DNA from: Pusillimonas sp.
GTDB lineage: Bacteria; Pseudomonadota; Gammaproteobacteria; Burkholderiales; Burkholderiaceae_B
DNA: 64,000 bases
Assembly: GCF_029263785.1 (NCBI RefSeq)
Contig: NZ_JAJUFE010000002.1
Location: 62,001 to 126,000 of the forward strand
Reading direction: 5' to 3'
Position numbers and translations under genes: made by a program. This document shows positions 46,571 through 55,785 of this stretch, piece after piece (the first letter of the stretch is position 1; each line of letters begins with the position of its first letter). The notes beneath the pieces were generated by a model that ran no database searches, was not told where the DNA came from, and worked only from the letters and a program-made list of their open reading frames with translations.

Positions 46571-48086
46571 GAACAGGCACCAGTCCGTCGGGTGTAAGCC
46601 GGTAGCGCTCTACTCGCTCTTTCGGGGCGTTGTCCCGGGCGCCATCATTTTTTTTTTCTGCCTCGGCCGTGGGCTGGGCAGTCTGTGCAGCAGACGGTTC
46701 GCCCTTGGCAATCGCGGCCCGCGGCCCGCTCTTTTGAACCGGACGCCCCTCGAGCAGGTTTATGGCCTGCTGCAGCTGGAAATCGTCGGCACCGCCGAAC
46801 TCGAACATCTTGGGTTCGGGCTGGTCACTGTCTTCTTCGGCCTGCGTGACGACCTCGGGCGCTGCCATTGAATTTTCGAGGTGATGTGCCAGATCGGCCT
46901 CGCGGGGCAGCCTGAACAGATTGCCTTGCGCCGTGTCGTCGACGAGGATGTCGGGCTCGACACCGGTCACCTGGATCGAACGACCCTTGGGAGTGTAGTA
47001 ACGCGCCGTCGTCAGCTTGATGCCGGTGTCTTCGCCCAAGGGCAAGACACTTTGCACCGAGCCCTTGCCAAACGTTCGATTACCCAGGACCTTGGCGCGA
47101 CCGTGATCCTGCAGGGCACCTGCAACAATTTCGGAAGCCGAGGCAGAACCGACGTTAACCAGCACAACCATGGGTACGGTGCGGGTCCATTCAGGCGTGC
47201 CGCTTAACGGGTCACCACCGGCCGAAAAATACCGCATGTAATCGCTACGCTTGGCGTAGTACTCGCGATTGGCCGATGGGATGCGGCCCTTGGTCGAGAC
47301 CACCAGCACATTGGGTTGCAGAAAGACCGACGAGACGCCGATGGCTGCATCGAGCAAACCACCCGGATCATTGCGCAGGTCGAGCACCAGTCCCTTGGGA
47401 GGTTTGTTCTGGCCGAGCTTCTTCAGCTGATTGACCAGGTCGCTTGTGGTGCGCTCCTGGAACTGGGCCACGCGCACGTAGGCGATGTCGTTCTCGAGCA
47501 TTTTGCTGCGCACGCTGCGCACTTTGATGAGGTCTCGCACGATCTTCACGACGATCGGCTTGTCGTGATCGGCCCGTTTGATGGTAAGCACAATGGACGT
47601 CTTGGGTTCGCCGCGCATGAGCTTTATGGCTTCATTCAGCGTCATGCCCTTGGTGGGCTTGCCATCGATATGTGTGATCAGGTCGCCGGCAAGGATTCCC
47701 GCACGCGCAGCGGGCGTGTCTTCGATGGGCGCGATGACCTTTGGCATGCCGTCTTCGCTGCCGATCTCGATTCCCAGGCCACCGAACCCGCCTTGCGTGA
47801 TGGCTTCCATTTCCTTGAAGGCCTCGGCGTCCAGGTACGCCGAATGAGGATCGAGATCATCGAACATGCCCTTGATGGCATCGTTGATGAGCTTTTCGTC
47901 GGTAAGGGGTTCGACGTAACTGGCCTTGATCGCCGAAAAAACGTTAGCGAACTGTTGCAGTTCTTTTAACGGCAACGGCTCGGCCCGCTGAGCCAGCGCG
48001 GATATGCCCAGGCTGACCAGAATGCCGCCTACCGCGCCCAAAAACACTAAACCGAAACTTCGTACCCTGCGAGTGCCCATGCACAC
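46563..48086 (-). CDS. S41 carboxy-terminal processing protease
   Basis: A 507-residue periplasmic serine protease of the CtpA/Prc group. It has an N-terminal signal/anchor (FGLVFLGAVGGILVSLGISALAQ), a PDZ domain (FGGLGIEIGSEDGMPKVIAPIEDTPAARAGILAGDLI, about 95-175), and the Ser/Lys dyad in VGSASASEIVAGAL and RTFGKGSVQSVLPL. The C-terminal 100 residues are low-complexity and charged. Within this tail a run of ten A bases (plus-strand T10, 46648-46657) encodes EKKN and could slip. It lies between envC and moeB, downstream of gpmA, and may trim envelope proteins at the division site, which is inference. Confidence 0.9.
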   Translation of the reverse strand: MCMGTRRVRSFGLVFLGAVGGILVSLGISALAQRAEPLPLKELQQFANVFSAIKASYVEPLTDEKLINDAIKGMFDDLDPHSAYLDAEAFKEMEAITQGGFGGLGIEIGSEDGMPKVIAPIEDTPAARAGILAGDLITHIDGKPTKGMTLNEAIKLMRGEPKTSIVLTIKRADHDKPIVVKIVRDLIKVRSVRSKMLENDIAYVRVAQFQERTTSDLVNQLKKLGQNKPPKGLVLDLRNDPGGLLDAAIGVSSVFLQPNVLVVSTKGRIPSANREYYAKRSDYMRYFSAGGDPLSGTPEWTRTVPMVVLVNVGSASASEIVAGALQDHGRAKVLGNRTFGKGSVQSVLPLGEDTGIKLTTARYYTPKGRSIQVTGVEPDILVDDTAQGNLFRLPREADLAHHLENSMAAPEVVTQAEEDSDQPEPKMFEFGGADDFQLQQAINLLEGRPVQKSGPRAAIAKGEPSAAQTAQPTAEAEKKNDGARDNAPKERVERYRLTPDGLVPVHE

Positions 48087-48154
48087 ATTCCTGAAATATT
48101 ATGTAGAGTCGGCTAGCCGCAATGAAAAGCCGTCAGACACAAATAGTACCGAAA

Positions 48155-49531
48155 TTAACGCGCCAGCCATAGAAGCGGATTGACCGGCTTGCCCTGATGA
48201 CGGATTTCAAAGTATAGACCGGACTCCACCTGACCGCCCGTGGCACCGACCGTCGCAATGGCCTCGCCGGCTGATACCACTTGCCCCACCTGTTTCAGCA
48301 GGCTCTGATTGTATGCGTATACACTTAAATACTGCTGCCCATGATCCAGGATCAGGATATTTCCAAACCCGTTCAACCAGTCGGCGTACACTACCCGGCC
48401 GGCAGCAATGGCGTTGACCCGGGTTCCTTCCTGCGCACGCAGAACGATTCCTCTCCATCGTCCGCCTTCAGGACGCTCCATGCCAAACCGACCCTGAACC
48501 TGCCCCCGCACAGGATACGGCAATCCCTGGCTCAGACCCTGTAAGGCCGTGGCAGGACTGGGCGCAGCCGGAGCCGCCGCTTGCGACTGCTCCTGGGCCC
48601 GCTCACGCGCCCTGGCGGCTTCTACCTGCTCACGAGCCCGGGTTGCCGCTTCCTGATCGCGGCGGGATTTCGACAATTCTTGCTCGCGACGCTTGCGCTC
48701 TTCCTGTGCCAGACGTTCGGCCTCACGACGCCGCGCCTCTTCCTGGCGTGCAGCTTCGCGGCGCCGTTCTTCGGCAATTCGCTCTTCTTCAACTTGCTTT
48801 GCAATCGCCGCTTCGAGCCCGGTAATAAGCCGCCCCAGGCGTTGATCGTCACGTTGCAAGGTCTCGGCCTGAGCCTTCTGCTGCTTGAGCTGCTCGCTGA
48901 TGTCGTTGAGCACGCGCTGTCGTTCGGCCTTTTGCTCTACGAGCTCGGCCTTCTTGCTGCGCGTTTCCTGCTCGAGCCGGGCCAGGTCCTTGCGTCGCTC
49001 TGCGGTGCGAGCCTGAAGCTGCGTCAAGGTCTGGATGGATTCATCAACGGCTCGAACTGCCTCTGCTTGCGCCTGCGAGACATAACTCAGGTAGCCTAAC
49101 TCGCGACCAATTGCCTGGGGGTCGTCGCCTGACAGCAGCGCGGCCCACGGCGACAAACCACTGGCGTACTGCGCACGCAACTGATCGGCCAGCTCTGCGC
49201 GGCGCCGCGTCAATATCTGGTTTTGCTGAACAGTCTCCTCTTCGAGACGCTTGATATCCGCTTCGGCCTGCCGCTGTTGCTGATCAAGCTCAAGCAACCT
49301 ACTATCAATATCAGAGATGGCTTTTTCGGACTCTCTGAGCGCGTTGGCAGCATCCTTTCGCGACGACTCTTGTCGCACGATATCTTTTTGCAGGGTATCG
49401 ATCCGGTCACGCAGACGCGCTTGTTGTGCCTGCGCTTCGGCCTGTCGGCCCTTCAGGGCAACGGATGAGTCGGCGGCAGCCGCCGACCCCAGCCACATGA
49501 CCAGCAGCACCGCCAGACCGATACGCTGCAT
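48155..49531 (-). CDS. envC: EnvC-type murein hydrolase activator
   Basis: EnvC-like proteins activate amidases at the septum. The 458-residue product has a signal peptide (about 1-20) and a long coiled coil of Gln/Arg/Glu-rich heptads (about 25-280) with an ERIAEERRREAARQEEARRR block. A C-terminal LytM domain starts near 340 (RGQVQGRFGMERPEGGRWRGIVLRA). The catalytic HxH and zinc ligands are replaced (YLSVYAYNQS, GLYFEIRHQ), as in true EnvC, so it should be an activator and not an enzyme. It lies 5 bases after gpmA in an order like E. coli gpm-envC. Confidence 0.88.
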   Translation of the reverse strand: MQRIGLAVLLVMWLGSAAAADSSVALKGRQAEAQAQQARLRDRIDTLQKDIVRQESSRKDAANALRESEKAISDIDSRLLELDQQQRQAEADIKRLEEETVQQNQILTRRRAELADQLRAQYASGLSPWAALLSGDDPQAIGRELGYLSYVSQAQAEAVRAVDESIQTLTQLQARTAERRKDLARLEQETRSKKAELVEQKAERQRVLNDISEQLKQQKAQAETLQRDDQRLGRLITGLEAAIAKQVEEERIAEERRREAARQEEARRREAERLAQEERKRREQELSKSRRDQEAATRAREQVEAARARERAQEQSQAAAPAAPSPATALQGLSQGLPYPVRGQVQGRFGMERPEGGRWRGIVLRAQEGTRVNAIAAGRVVYADWLNGFGNILILDHGQQYLSVYAYNQSLLKQVGQVVSAGEAIATVGATGGQVESGLYFEIRHQGKPVNPLLWLAR

Positions 49532-49536
49532 GGGAA

Positions 49537-50286
49537 TCAGCCCTTGGCTTTGCCTTGTGCCGCTACGGCAGCCATGGCCGCCTGGATTTCGTCGGGATTG
49601 CCCAAGTAGTAATGGCGTATCGGCTTGAGGTCGTCGTCCAGCTCATAGACCAGCGGCTGACCCGTCGGGATATTGACGCCGACGATGTCGGTATCCGAGA
49701 TGGAATCCAGATGCTTGATAAGGGCGCGCAGGCTGTTGCCGTGAGCGGCCACCAACACACGCCGTCCCGAACGAAGCGCCGGAGCAATCGATTCGTTCCA
49801 GAAAGGCACGACGCGCTCAACGGTATCACGAAGACACTCGGTAGCCGGCAAATTCTCGGGAGCCACCCTGGCATAGCGCTTGTCGAAACGGGGATGGCGC
49901 GGATCGTCAACGTCGAGAGGGTCTGGAGCGATGGCGTACGCGCGACGCCATACCAGGACCTGCTCCTCGCCGAACTTGGCTGCCGTCTCTGCTTTGTTGA
50001 GACCCTGGAGCGCGCCGTAATGACGCTCGTTCAGACGCCAGCTGAGCCCGATGGGGGTGTGCATGGCGTCCATGGCATCAAGAGCTATCCACAAGGTGCG
50101 GATGGCGCGTTTGAGCACCGACGAAAAAGCCAGGTCGAACTCGAAGCCTTCCCGCTTGAGAAGTTCTCCGGCCTGACGAGCCTGCTCACGGCCTGTGTCG
50201 GTAAGGTCGACGTCCGTCCAGCCCGTGAAACGGTTTTCGAGATTCCACTGGCTTTCGCCGTGGCGCATCAAAACGAGTTTATGCAT
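49537..50286 (-). CDS. gpmA: 2,3-bisphosphoglycerate-dependent phosphoglycerate mutase
   Basis: GpmA interconverts 3- and 2-phosphoglycerate in glycolysis. The 249-residue protein has the histidine phosphatase RHGESQWN (8-15), [37 protein letters not shown] and the second catalytic His in [16 protein letters not shown]. Length and motifs match dPGM. It heads the gpmA-envC-ctpA-moeB unit and is divergent from the rhodanese gene. Confidence 0.96.
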   Translation of the reverse strand: MHKLVLMRHGESQWNLENRFTGWTDVDLTDTGREQARQAGELLKREGFEFDLAFSSVLKRAIRTLWIALDAMDAMHTPIGLSWRLNERHYGALQGLNKAETAAKFGEEQVLVWRRAYAIAPDPLDVDDPRHPRFDKRYARVAPENLPATECLRDTVERVVPFWNESIAPALRSGRRVLVAAHGNSLRALIKHLDSISDTDIVGVNIPTGQPLVYELDDDLKPIRHYYLGNPDEIQAAMAAVAAQGKAKG

Positions 50287-50334
50287 AGTAAGCCCACGTT
50301 TTATATGGAGTTAGTTGAATATTGGCGTCCATTT

Positions 50335-50340
50335 TATAAT
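50335..50340 (+). promoter_or_regulatory. Consensus -10 for the rhodanese-grxC-secB-gpsA operon
   Basis: A perfect TATAAT sits 45 bases before the GTG start of the rhodanese gene in the divergent gap with gpmA. The best -35 at 17-18 bases upstream (TTAGTT or TAGTTG, near 50311) is weak. It is the only AT-rich promoter-like site on this strand before the operon. Confidence 0.5.
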
Positions 50341-50385
50341 CGACCGATCCTTCTTTACTTCAAGAGATAAATCGAGATACATATC

Positions 50386-50796
50386 GTGGACTTCTTCCTA
50401 AGCCAGAACAACCTCATCATTGTACTTATTGCCATAGTTTCAGGGGCATTGCTTCTGTGGCCAACCTTGAGCACCCGGCGCGGCACGCACCCGGTCACCG
50501 CCACCGAAGCGGTTCAACTGGCAAACCGAAGCCAAGGAGTCTTTATCGATGTACGGGGAACCGAGCAATACAAAGCGGGCACAATCGCCCAGGCACGCAA
50601 TGTGCCCCTAGCTGAACTCGAGGCCAAGCTTGACTCCTTGCCGAAGAACAAGCCGCTTATCGTGTTTTGCGACACCGGACGCGAATCAATCCGCGCCGCT
50701 GCAATGTTGCGCAAACACGGTCGCGAAGCCGTCAGCCTCGAAGGCGGCCTGCGCGGCTGGGCACAAGCGGGCTTGCCGCTAACCAAGAAAGCCTGA
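50386..50796 (+). CDS. Membrane-anchored rhodanese-like protein
   Basis: A 136-residue protein with one N-terminal transmembrane helix (LIIVLIAIVSGALLLWP, about 10-26) and a single rhodanese domain. The active-site loop is CDTGRES with Cys95, of the short type seen in YibN and GlpE. It could carry persulfide sulfur. The start codon is GTG; no ATG fits. The order rhodanese-grxC-secB-gpsA is the same as E. coli yibN-grxC-secB-gpsA, so it is an ancient redox/export operon. Confidence 0.9.
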   Translation: MDFFLSQNNLIIVLIAIVSGALLLWPTLSTRRGTHPVTATEAVQLANRSQGVFIDVRGTEQYKAGTIAQARNVPLAELEAKLDSLPKNKPLIVFCDTGRESIRAAAMLRKHGREAVSLEGGLRGWAQAGLPLTKKA

Positions 50797-50824
50797 GCCA
50801 CACCCCTACTCGCCGAGGATCTTC

Positions 50825-51082
50825 ATGGCCAACGTAACGATGTACTGCACGGCAACGTGCCCCTATTGCATTCGCGCCGAAATGCTGCTCAAACAGCGCG
50901 GCGTAACCGAGATCGACAAGATCCGTGTCGACCTGCAGCCCGAACGTCGGGCCGAAATGATGCAGCGCACGGGTCGACGTACTGTTCCACAGATCTACAT
51001 CGACGACACACATGTCGGCGGTTATGATGATCTGGCTGCGCTTGACCGCGCGGACGGCCTCATGCCGTTACTTAATCGCTGA
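50825..51082 (+). CDS. grxC: Glutaredoxin 3
   Basis: GrxC is a dithiol glutaredoxin that reduces protein disulfides and mixed disulfides with glutathione. The 85-residue product has the CPYC active site (12-15), the cis-Pro in [10 protein letters not shown] and the [15 protein letters not shown] glutathione-binding end. It lies 28 bases after the rhodanese gene and 47 bases before secB. Confidence 0.96.
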   Translation: MANVTMYCTATCPYCIRAEMLLKQRGVTEIDKIRVDLQPERRAEMMQRTGRRTVPQIYIDDTHVGGYDDLAALDRADGLMPLLNR

Positions 51083-51129
51083 ACCACTCACAAGCGCTAC
51101 GGCGCCTATTATTATTTCTAGGAAGACAA

Positions 51130-51660
51130 ATGGCCGACCAGGACCAGAATCAAGCCAACCAGACCAACAACACCGAGCCAAGCTTCGGCCTGCAGCGCAC
51201 GTACATCAAGGACGTCTCGCTCGAAATGCCTAATGCACCCCAGATTTTTCTGGAGCAAGAAGGCCCCACCGTCGAGGTATCGATCAATGTTGGCGGCCAG
51301 CGACTGGCTGACACCATATTTGAATCCACTGTCACCGCCACGGTCACGACTCGCGTCGAAGACAAGGTGCTGTACCTGATCGAAGCCACGCAAGCCGGCA
51401 TCTTCGAAGCGGCCAATATTCCGGCCGACCAGCTGGACCCCCTGCTTGGCATCGTGTGCCCCACCATGCTGTATCCCTACCTGCGTGCCAACGTGGCCGA
51501 CCTGATCAACCGCACCTCGCTGCCTCCCCTTCACCTTACCGAAGTCAACTTCCAGGGTCTGTACGAGCAGCGCCTCCAGCAGCTGGCCGAGCAACAACAA
51601 GGGCAGCAACAGGCGCAGGATTCGGGAATCGTCCTGCCTCCCGGCGTCACACGCCAATAA
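51130..51660 (+). CDS. secB: Protein-export chaperone SecB
   Basis: SecB is a tetrameric cytosolic chaperone that keeps precursors unfolded and hands them to SecA. The 176-residue protein has the family core ([69 protein letters not shown]). Its tail is unusually Gln-rich ([15 protein letters not shown]) and ends PPGVTRQ, longer than the E. coli protein by about 20 residues. It lies between grxC and gpsA. Confidence 0.97.
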   Translation: MADQDQNQANQTNNTEPSFGLQRTYIKDVSLEMPNAPQIFLEQEGPTVEVSINVGGQRLADTIFESTVTATVTTRVEDKVLYLIEATQAGIFEAANIPADQLDPLLGIVCPTMLYPYLRANVADLINRTSLPPLHLTEVNFQGLYEQRLQQLAEQQQGQQQAQDSGIVLPPGVTRQ

Positions 51661-51666
51661 GCTCAC

Positions 51667-52719
51667 ATGATGGCAGCGCACCCCCTGCGTACCGTCGTAC
51701 TGGGTGCCGGCAGCTGGGGCACGGCGCTGGCGGCACTGGCCAGCGCCCAGTCCGATACCATGCTGTGGGCAAGAGATGATTCGGTCGCGCACGAAGTCAG
51801 CACCAGGCATACCAACGAGCGGTATCTTCCGGGCATACCGCTGCCCGAGACTTTGCGCTGCACCCACGATTTTGACCAAGCAGTGAGTCATGCCGGCTCC
51901 TCCGACGGCTCCTTGGGTCTCATCATCCTGGGGGTGCCCGTAGCGGGCCTGGCCGATACCTGCCATCGCCTGGCCCGGGCGCTTGCCAGTCGGCCCGGAC
52001 CACTTCCTGCCGTGGTCTGGACCTGCAAGGGCTTTGATCACGACACGGCGCAATTGCCCCACGAGATTGCTTCCTCCCACCTCGGAAGTCTTGCGGCATT
52101 GGGTGTGCTTTCTGGTCCATCATTTGCCCACGAAGTCGCACGTGGCCTGCCAGTGGCGCTTACCATCGCCAGTCAATCCAGCGACGTCATCGAGGCCACC
52201 ACGACGGCGCTGCATGGCCGCATGGCGCGTATTTACGCCAGTTCCGATGTTGTAGGCGTCGAAGTAGGCGGCGCACTCAAAAACGTCATTGCCATTGCTT
52301 GCGGCATTTCGGACGGCCTGGGCCTTGGAGCCAATGCACGCGCAGCGCTCATCACACGGGGCCTGGCTGAAATCCAGCGCATGGGTGTCGCTCTGGGCGG
52401 ACTGCCCGACACCTTCTACGGCCTGACGGGCATGGGAGACCTCGTCCTGACCGCCACCGGCGATCTTTCCCGAAATCGTCAGGTGGGAATGGCAATCGGG
52501 CAGGGACAAACCCTGGACTCGATTCTGGCAAAGGGAATTACGGCCGAAGGGGTGCGCTGCGCCAACTCGGCTCTGGCCCTGGGCCGCAAACACAACATCG
52601 ATGTACCGATCACCGAAGCCGTGTGCAATGTATTGTTTGAAGGCGTTTCGCCTCAGCAGGCCGTGATCGACCTGCTTTCACGCGAAGCACGCCCCGAACA
52701 AGACACTGACAGCAATTGA
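51667..52719 (+). CDS. gpsA: Glycerol-3-phosphate dehydrogenase [NAD(P)+]
   Basis: GpsA makes sn-glycerol 3-phosphate for phospholipid synthesis. The 350-residue protein has the NAD(P) loop [16 protein letters not shown] (about 9-24), [62 protein letters not shown] and [13 protein letters not shown]. The last residues (EQDTDSN) come from the first copy of a 22-bp tandem repeat, and the stop codon spans the copy junction. It ends the rhodanese-grxC-secB operon. No clear ribosome site precedes the ATG. Confidence 0.96.
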   Translation: MMAAHPLRTVVLGAGSWGTALAALASAQSDTMLWARDDSVAHEVSTRHTNERYLPGIPLPETLRCTHDFDQAVSHAGSSDGSLGLIILGVPVAGLADTCHRLARALASRPGPLPAVVWTCKGFDHDTAQLPHEIASSHLGSLAALGVLSGPSFAHEVARGLPVALTIASQSSDVIEATTTALHGRMARIYASSDVVGVEVGGALKNVIAIACGISDGLGLGANARAALITRGLAEIQRMGVALGGLPDTFYGLTGMGDLVLTATGDLSRNRQVGMAIGQGQTLDSILAKGITAEGVRCANSALALGRKHNIDVPITEAVCNVLFEGVSPQQAVIDLLSREARPEQDTDSN

Positions 52720-52761
52720 ACAAGACACTGGCAGCAATTAAACAAGACACTGGCAACAATT
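52696..52761. repeat. Three tandem 22-bp repeats at the gpsA/trmL junction
   Basis: Copies at 52696-52717, 52718-52739 and 52740-52761 share ACAAGACACTG followed by GCAATT or a close variant; copy 2 differs from copies 1 and 3 at one and two positions. The gpsA TGA (52717-52719) spans the copy 1/2 border, and the trmL stop (52760-52762, minus strand) uses the end of copy 3. The array looks like recent slippage duplication. Confidence 0.9.
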
Positions 52762-53230
52762 AAACGCCGCCAAGGTAGCCCTGCTGCCGCCACGCTTCGA
52801 ACACCATCACGGCCACCGCATTGGAAAGGTTCAAGCTGCGCTGGTCAGGCAGCATGGGTAGGCGCAATCGTTGATCCGGGGCAAACAGCTCCAGTTGCTC
52901 CGCCGACAAGCCGGCCGTCTCGCGACCAAAGACAAACACGTCCCCAGCTTCGAAGCGCTGGCCACCCAGGCAGGTGCCGGCGCGCGTTGTCATGGCAAAG
53001 CACCGCCCGGCCGAAGCCCCGGTTGCGCGCAGGGCCGAGCCCAGATCATCATGCACGTTGACTCGGGCCCACTCGTGATAGTCGAGCCCGGCGCGTTTCA
53101 GCTTGCTGTCTTCAAGCTCAAAGCCCAGCGGTCGCACCAGATGCAAGGTACAGCCCGTATTGGCGGCCAGCCGAATCACATTCCCCGTGTTGGGCGGAAT
53201 TTCGGGAGACACCAGCACAATATGAAACAT
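52760..53230 (-). CDS. trmL: tRNA (cytidine/uridine-34 2'-O)-methyltransferase
   Basis: TrmL methylates the wobble ribose of tRNA-Leu. The 156-residue SPOUT protein has the short family form: FHIVLVSPEIPPNTGNVIRLAANTGCTLHLVRPLGF at the start, DVFVFGRETAGLS (knot loop) and RLPMLPDQRSLNLSNAVAVMVFEAWRQ at the end. It converges with gpsA, and its stop codon lies in the last copy of the 22-bp tandem repeat. comF follows upstream by 10 bases on the same strand. Confidence 0.95.
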   Translation of the reverse strand: MFHIVLVSPEIPPNTGNVIRLAANTGCTLHLVRPLGFELEDSKLKRAGLDYHEWARVNVHDDLGSALRATGASAGRCFAMTTRAGTCLGGQRFEAGDVFVFGRETAGLSAEQLELFAPDQRLRLPMLPDQRSLNLSNAVAVMVFEAWRQQGYLGGV

Positions 53231-53240
53231 GATTCGTTCG

Positions 53241-54011
53241 TCAATTTTTTCGTTGATAAGGAGTACGCGCTACAACCAGGCCTACGACACTCTTTGCGCC
53301 CGCCTGCATCAGCTCATTGGCAACCGCATGCAACGTGGCTCCGGTGGTAAGCACGTCGTCTACCACAGCAACGGTTTCACCACTCAGTCGATGTCTGCAG
53401 GCATACCGATTCGCCTGGAATTTCGCGCGTGCGTGGCGGTTCAGGGTTTTCTGGCTGATACCGTCATGCCGTCGGTGCGCCACAATCGGCCAGTAACGCA
53501 GACAAAGTCGACCGGCAAGCTGGCGGGCGATTTCTGCAGCGGGATTGAACCCGCGTCGGCGCAGCGCCAGACGACCCGAAGGGACCGGCAGCACGATTGT
53601 AATCTCGTCCAGAAGCTCGGGAGCCTCTAGCCGCACGGCAGACGCCAAAATCTCAGCCATGAACCGCGCATGTTGAAAGCGCCCCGCATTCTTGAATTGA
53701 AGGATCAGCTGATCAACAGGTGGCTTGTATTCAAGCGCCGATATCACGCGTGCGAATGCTGGCTGCAGCAGGGCGCAATCAGGACAGGCAGTGTTGGGCG
53801 GCAGACCCAAGGCGCAGACCGGACAACGGCGATCGGGCAACCCTTGAAGAAGATCGCTCAGACATCCCTCGCAGGGACGCCCTCCTTGAGATCGCGCCAG
53901 ACACAAGGCACAGTCGGTAGGCAGCCGGTCAAGCAAACTGCGGACGGTGGCGGACAAAGTATGCGGGAACGGAATACGAAAGAATTCGCGCAGATGAATC
54001 GGATCGGCCAT
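53241..54011 (-). CDS. comF: ComF family protein
   Basis: A 256-residue protein with an N-terminal zinc-finger region (CALCLARSQGGRPCEGC, RRCPVCALGLPPNTACPDCALLQ, about 32-85) and a C-terminal phosphoribosyltransferase-like domain ending in VAVVDDVLTTGATLHAVANELMQAGAKSVVGLVVART. ComF is needed for DNA uptake in naturally competent bacteria, with an uncertain biochemical role. I chose the ATG at 54011 (MADPIHLREFF); longer in-frame starts overlap the divergent methyltransferase gene. dprA, another competence gene, is at the far right edge of the window. Confidence 0.88.
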   Translation of the reverse strand: MADPIHLREFFRIPFPHTLSATVRSLLDRLPTDCALCLARSQGGRPCEGCLSDLLQGLPDRRCPVCALGLPPNTACPDCALLQPAFARVISALEYKPPVDQLILQFKNAGRFQHARFMAEILASAVRLEAPELLDEITIVLPVPSGRLALRRRGFNPAAEIARQLAGRLCLRYWPIVAHRRHDGISQKTLNRHARAKFQANRYACRHRLSGETVAVVDDVLTTGATLHAVANELMQAGAKSVVGLVVARTPYQRKN

Positions 54012-54096
54012 AATTGAACCTCGTTGCCTCTTTCGACACAAGCGGGAACCCATCACAGCACGTCCTGACGGGTTACGCCAGACTGTCCGCATATTC

Positions 54097-55005
54097 ATGT
54101 CACAGCCTCCGACCCTTCCGCTGAATCCAGACCATGTCATACGGCAGTTTGCCCGGCGCTCCCCATTGGATAAGGCACAGTTCCTGTACGGCGAGATTGC
54201 GCAGCGCATGCTGCAGCGCCTGAGCTATATAAAGATCCAGCCCAAGGCCGTGGTGGACGCCGGCTGCGGCTCGGGGCATGCGCTTGAACCCCTGCGTGCC
54301 CGATACGCAAATATCGACTACACCGGAGTCGACTCCTGTCCCCCCCTGATCCAGACCGCCGTCAAGCGCCATGCCATGCAACCCAGCCTGTGGCAAAGGC
54401 TGCGCAACAAACCGACAACCGCGGCAAACTTTGTCGTAGCCGACATGGCCAGCACAAAGCTGGCACCCGAAAGTCAGGATCTCGTCTGGTCCAACATGGC
54501 CTTGCATTGGCATCACAGACCGCACGATGTGCTGGCCGAGTGGCGGCGCATCTTGCGCACCGGCGGACTGGTCATGTTCTCGTGTCTGGGACCAGGTTCG
54601 CTTCAAGTCCTGCGTCGCTCACTTGCCGACGCGGACATCCACACCGCAGTCCCCCAGTTCGTCGACATGCACGACTTCGGTGACCTGCTGATCGAACAAG
54701 GCTTTGCCGACCCGGTGATGGATCAGGAAACCATTACCCTTACCTACCGCAGCCCCCAGAAGCTGCTCGACGACCTAAAAATACTTGGGGGCAATCCCAG
54801 CGTTCATCGTCGCGCGGGTCTGACCGGCAGGCAATGGCGCGACCGGCTCCTGGCCGCTTTGGAAAGGCAGCGCCATATGGATGGCACCATTCATCTGGAA
54901 CTGGAAGTGGCGTACGGACACGCCTGGCGAGCAGCTTCCAGGCGCATTGATGGTGAGACGCGCATATCCGTTGACTCGATCATGCGCAAACCACCGCGTC
55001 GCTGA
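54097..55005 (+). CDS. BioC-like SAM methyltransferase
   Basis: A 302-residue class I methyltransferase. It opens HVIRQFARRSPLDKAQFLYGEIAQRMLQRLSYIKIQPKAVVDAGCGSGHAL, a BioC-like start with the SAM loop at 52-60, and has WSNMALHWHHRPHDVLAEWRRILRTGGLVMFSCLGPGSLQ. BioC methylates malonyl-ACP to begin pimelate synthesis for biotin. The match is good in the first 150 residues. No other biotin genes are adjacent, so BioC is likely but not certain. It is divergent from comF, as in several Burkholderiales. Confidence 0.75.
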   Translation: MSQPPTLPLNPDHVIRQFARRSPLDKAQFLYGEIAQRMLQRLSYIKIQPKAVVDAGCGSGHALEPLRARYANIDYTGVDSCPPLIQTAVKRHAMQPSLWQRLRNKPTTAANFVVADMASTKLAPESQDLVWSNMALHWHHRPHDVLAEWRRILRTGGLVMFSCLGPGSLQVLRRSLADADIHTAVPQFVDMHDFGDLLIEQGFADPVMDQETITLTYRSPQKLLDDLKILGGNPSVHRRAGLTGRQWRDRLLAALERQRHMDGTIHLELEVAYGHAWRAASRRIDGETRISVDSIMRKPPRR

Positions 55006-55076
55006 TCCGTGCCTGGCGGGAGAGCTGAAGATTTACCGCGATTTCACTGCCCAGAACTTTGAGCGCGACACAGGTG

Positions 55077-55775
55077 TCAGGAACTGCTGCTTTTGCGCCG
55101 CGACGTTTCGATACCCAGTTGCTTGAGTTTGCGGTACAGGTGAGTACGCTCGAGGCCGGTCTTTTCAGACACGCGAGTCATGCTATGGTTCTCGCGGCCC
55201 AGGTGATACTGAAAATAAATGCGCTCGAACTCGTCGCGTGCATCGCGCAACGGCTGGTCCAGTGCAATGCTGCCCAGCAGCGAATTGCTGGTGTCGGGAA
55301 TGGGCGCGACAGGCTGATCCATTTCGGGCACCGGCACCGTAGTCAACGGCTGTACGTTTGGATCGCGCGGCTCGGGCGGGCGAGCGGTAGTGACCAGGTT
55401 GGAGGTAGGCGCGGGTCTGGCCAGAACAGTCTGGATAGTCTTGAGCAGCTTCTGAAGCGTGATGGGCTTTTCAAGAAAATCGGCAGCGCCGATACGTGTC
55501 GCTTCGACCGCTGTATCGACGGTGGCGTGACCGCTCATCATGATGACAGGCATATCCAGCAGCCCCTGCGACGCCCATTCCTTGAGCAGACTGACACCGT
55601 CCGTGTCGGGCATCCAGATGTCGAGCAGTACTAGATCCGGCCGTCGGCGTAGACGCGCAGCGCGAGCTTCGGCAGCGTTTTCCGCAAGCTCGACTGTATG
55701 TCCTTCGTCGTACAGGATTTCGGACAGCAGTTCGCGAATACCAATTTCGTCGTCAACAACCAGAATTCTGGCCAT
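55077..55775 (-). CDS. ntrX: NtrX-like response regulator without AAA+ domain
   Basis: The 232-residue protein has a receiver domain (VVDDE acidic pair, phosphoacceptor Asp52 in LVLLDIWMPDTDG, Lys in FLEKPITLQKL). A Pro-rich linker (about 120-175) and a C-terminal Fis-type helix-turn-helix (MTRVSEKTGLERTHLYRKLKQLG) follow. Classical NtrX has a sigma-54-activating AAA+ module between these, with GAFTGA; here no Walker A or GAFTGA is present, so it cannot activate sigma-54 promoters by the usual mechanism. It follows ntrY by 10 bases. It probably acts as a plain DNA-binding regulator with the NtrY sensor. Confidence 0.85.
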   Translation of the reverse strand: MARILVVDDEIGIRELLSEILYDEGHTVELAENAAEARAARLRRRPDLVLLDIWMPDTDGVSLLKEWASQGLLDMPVIMMSGHATVDTAVEATRIGAADFLEKPITLQKLLKTIQTVLARPAPTSNLVTTARPPEPRDPNVQPLTTVPVPEMDQPVAPIPDTSNSLLGSIALDQPLRDARDEFERIYFQYHLGRENHSMTRVSEKTGLERTHLYRKLKQLGIETSRRKSSSS

Positions 55776-55785
55776 ATAGCTTCAC

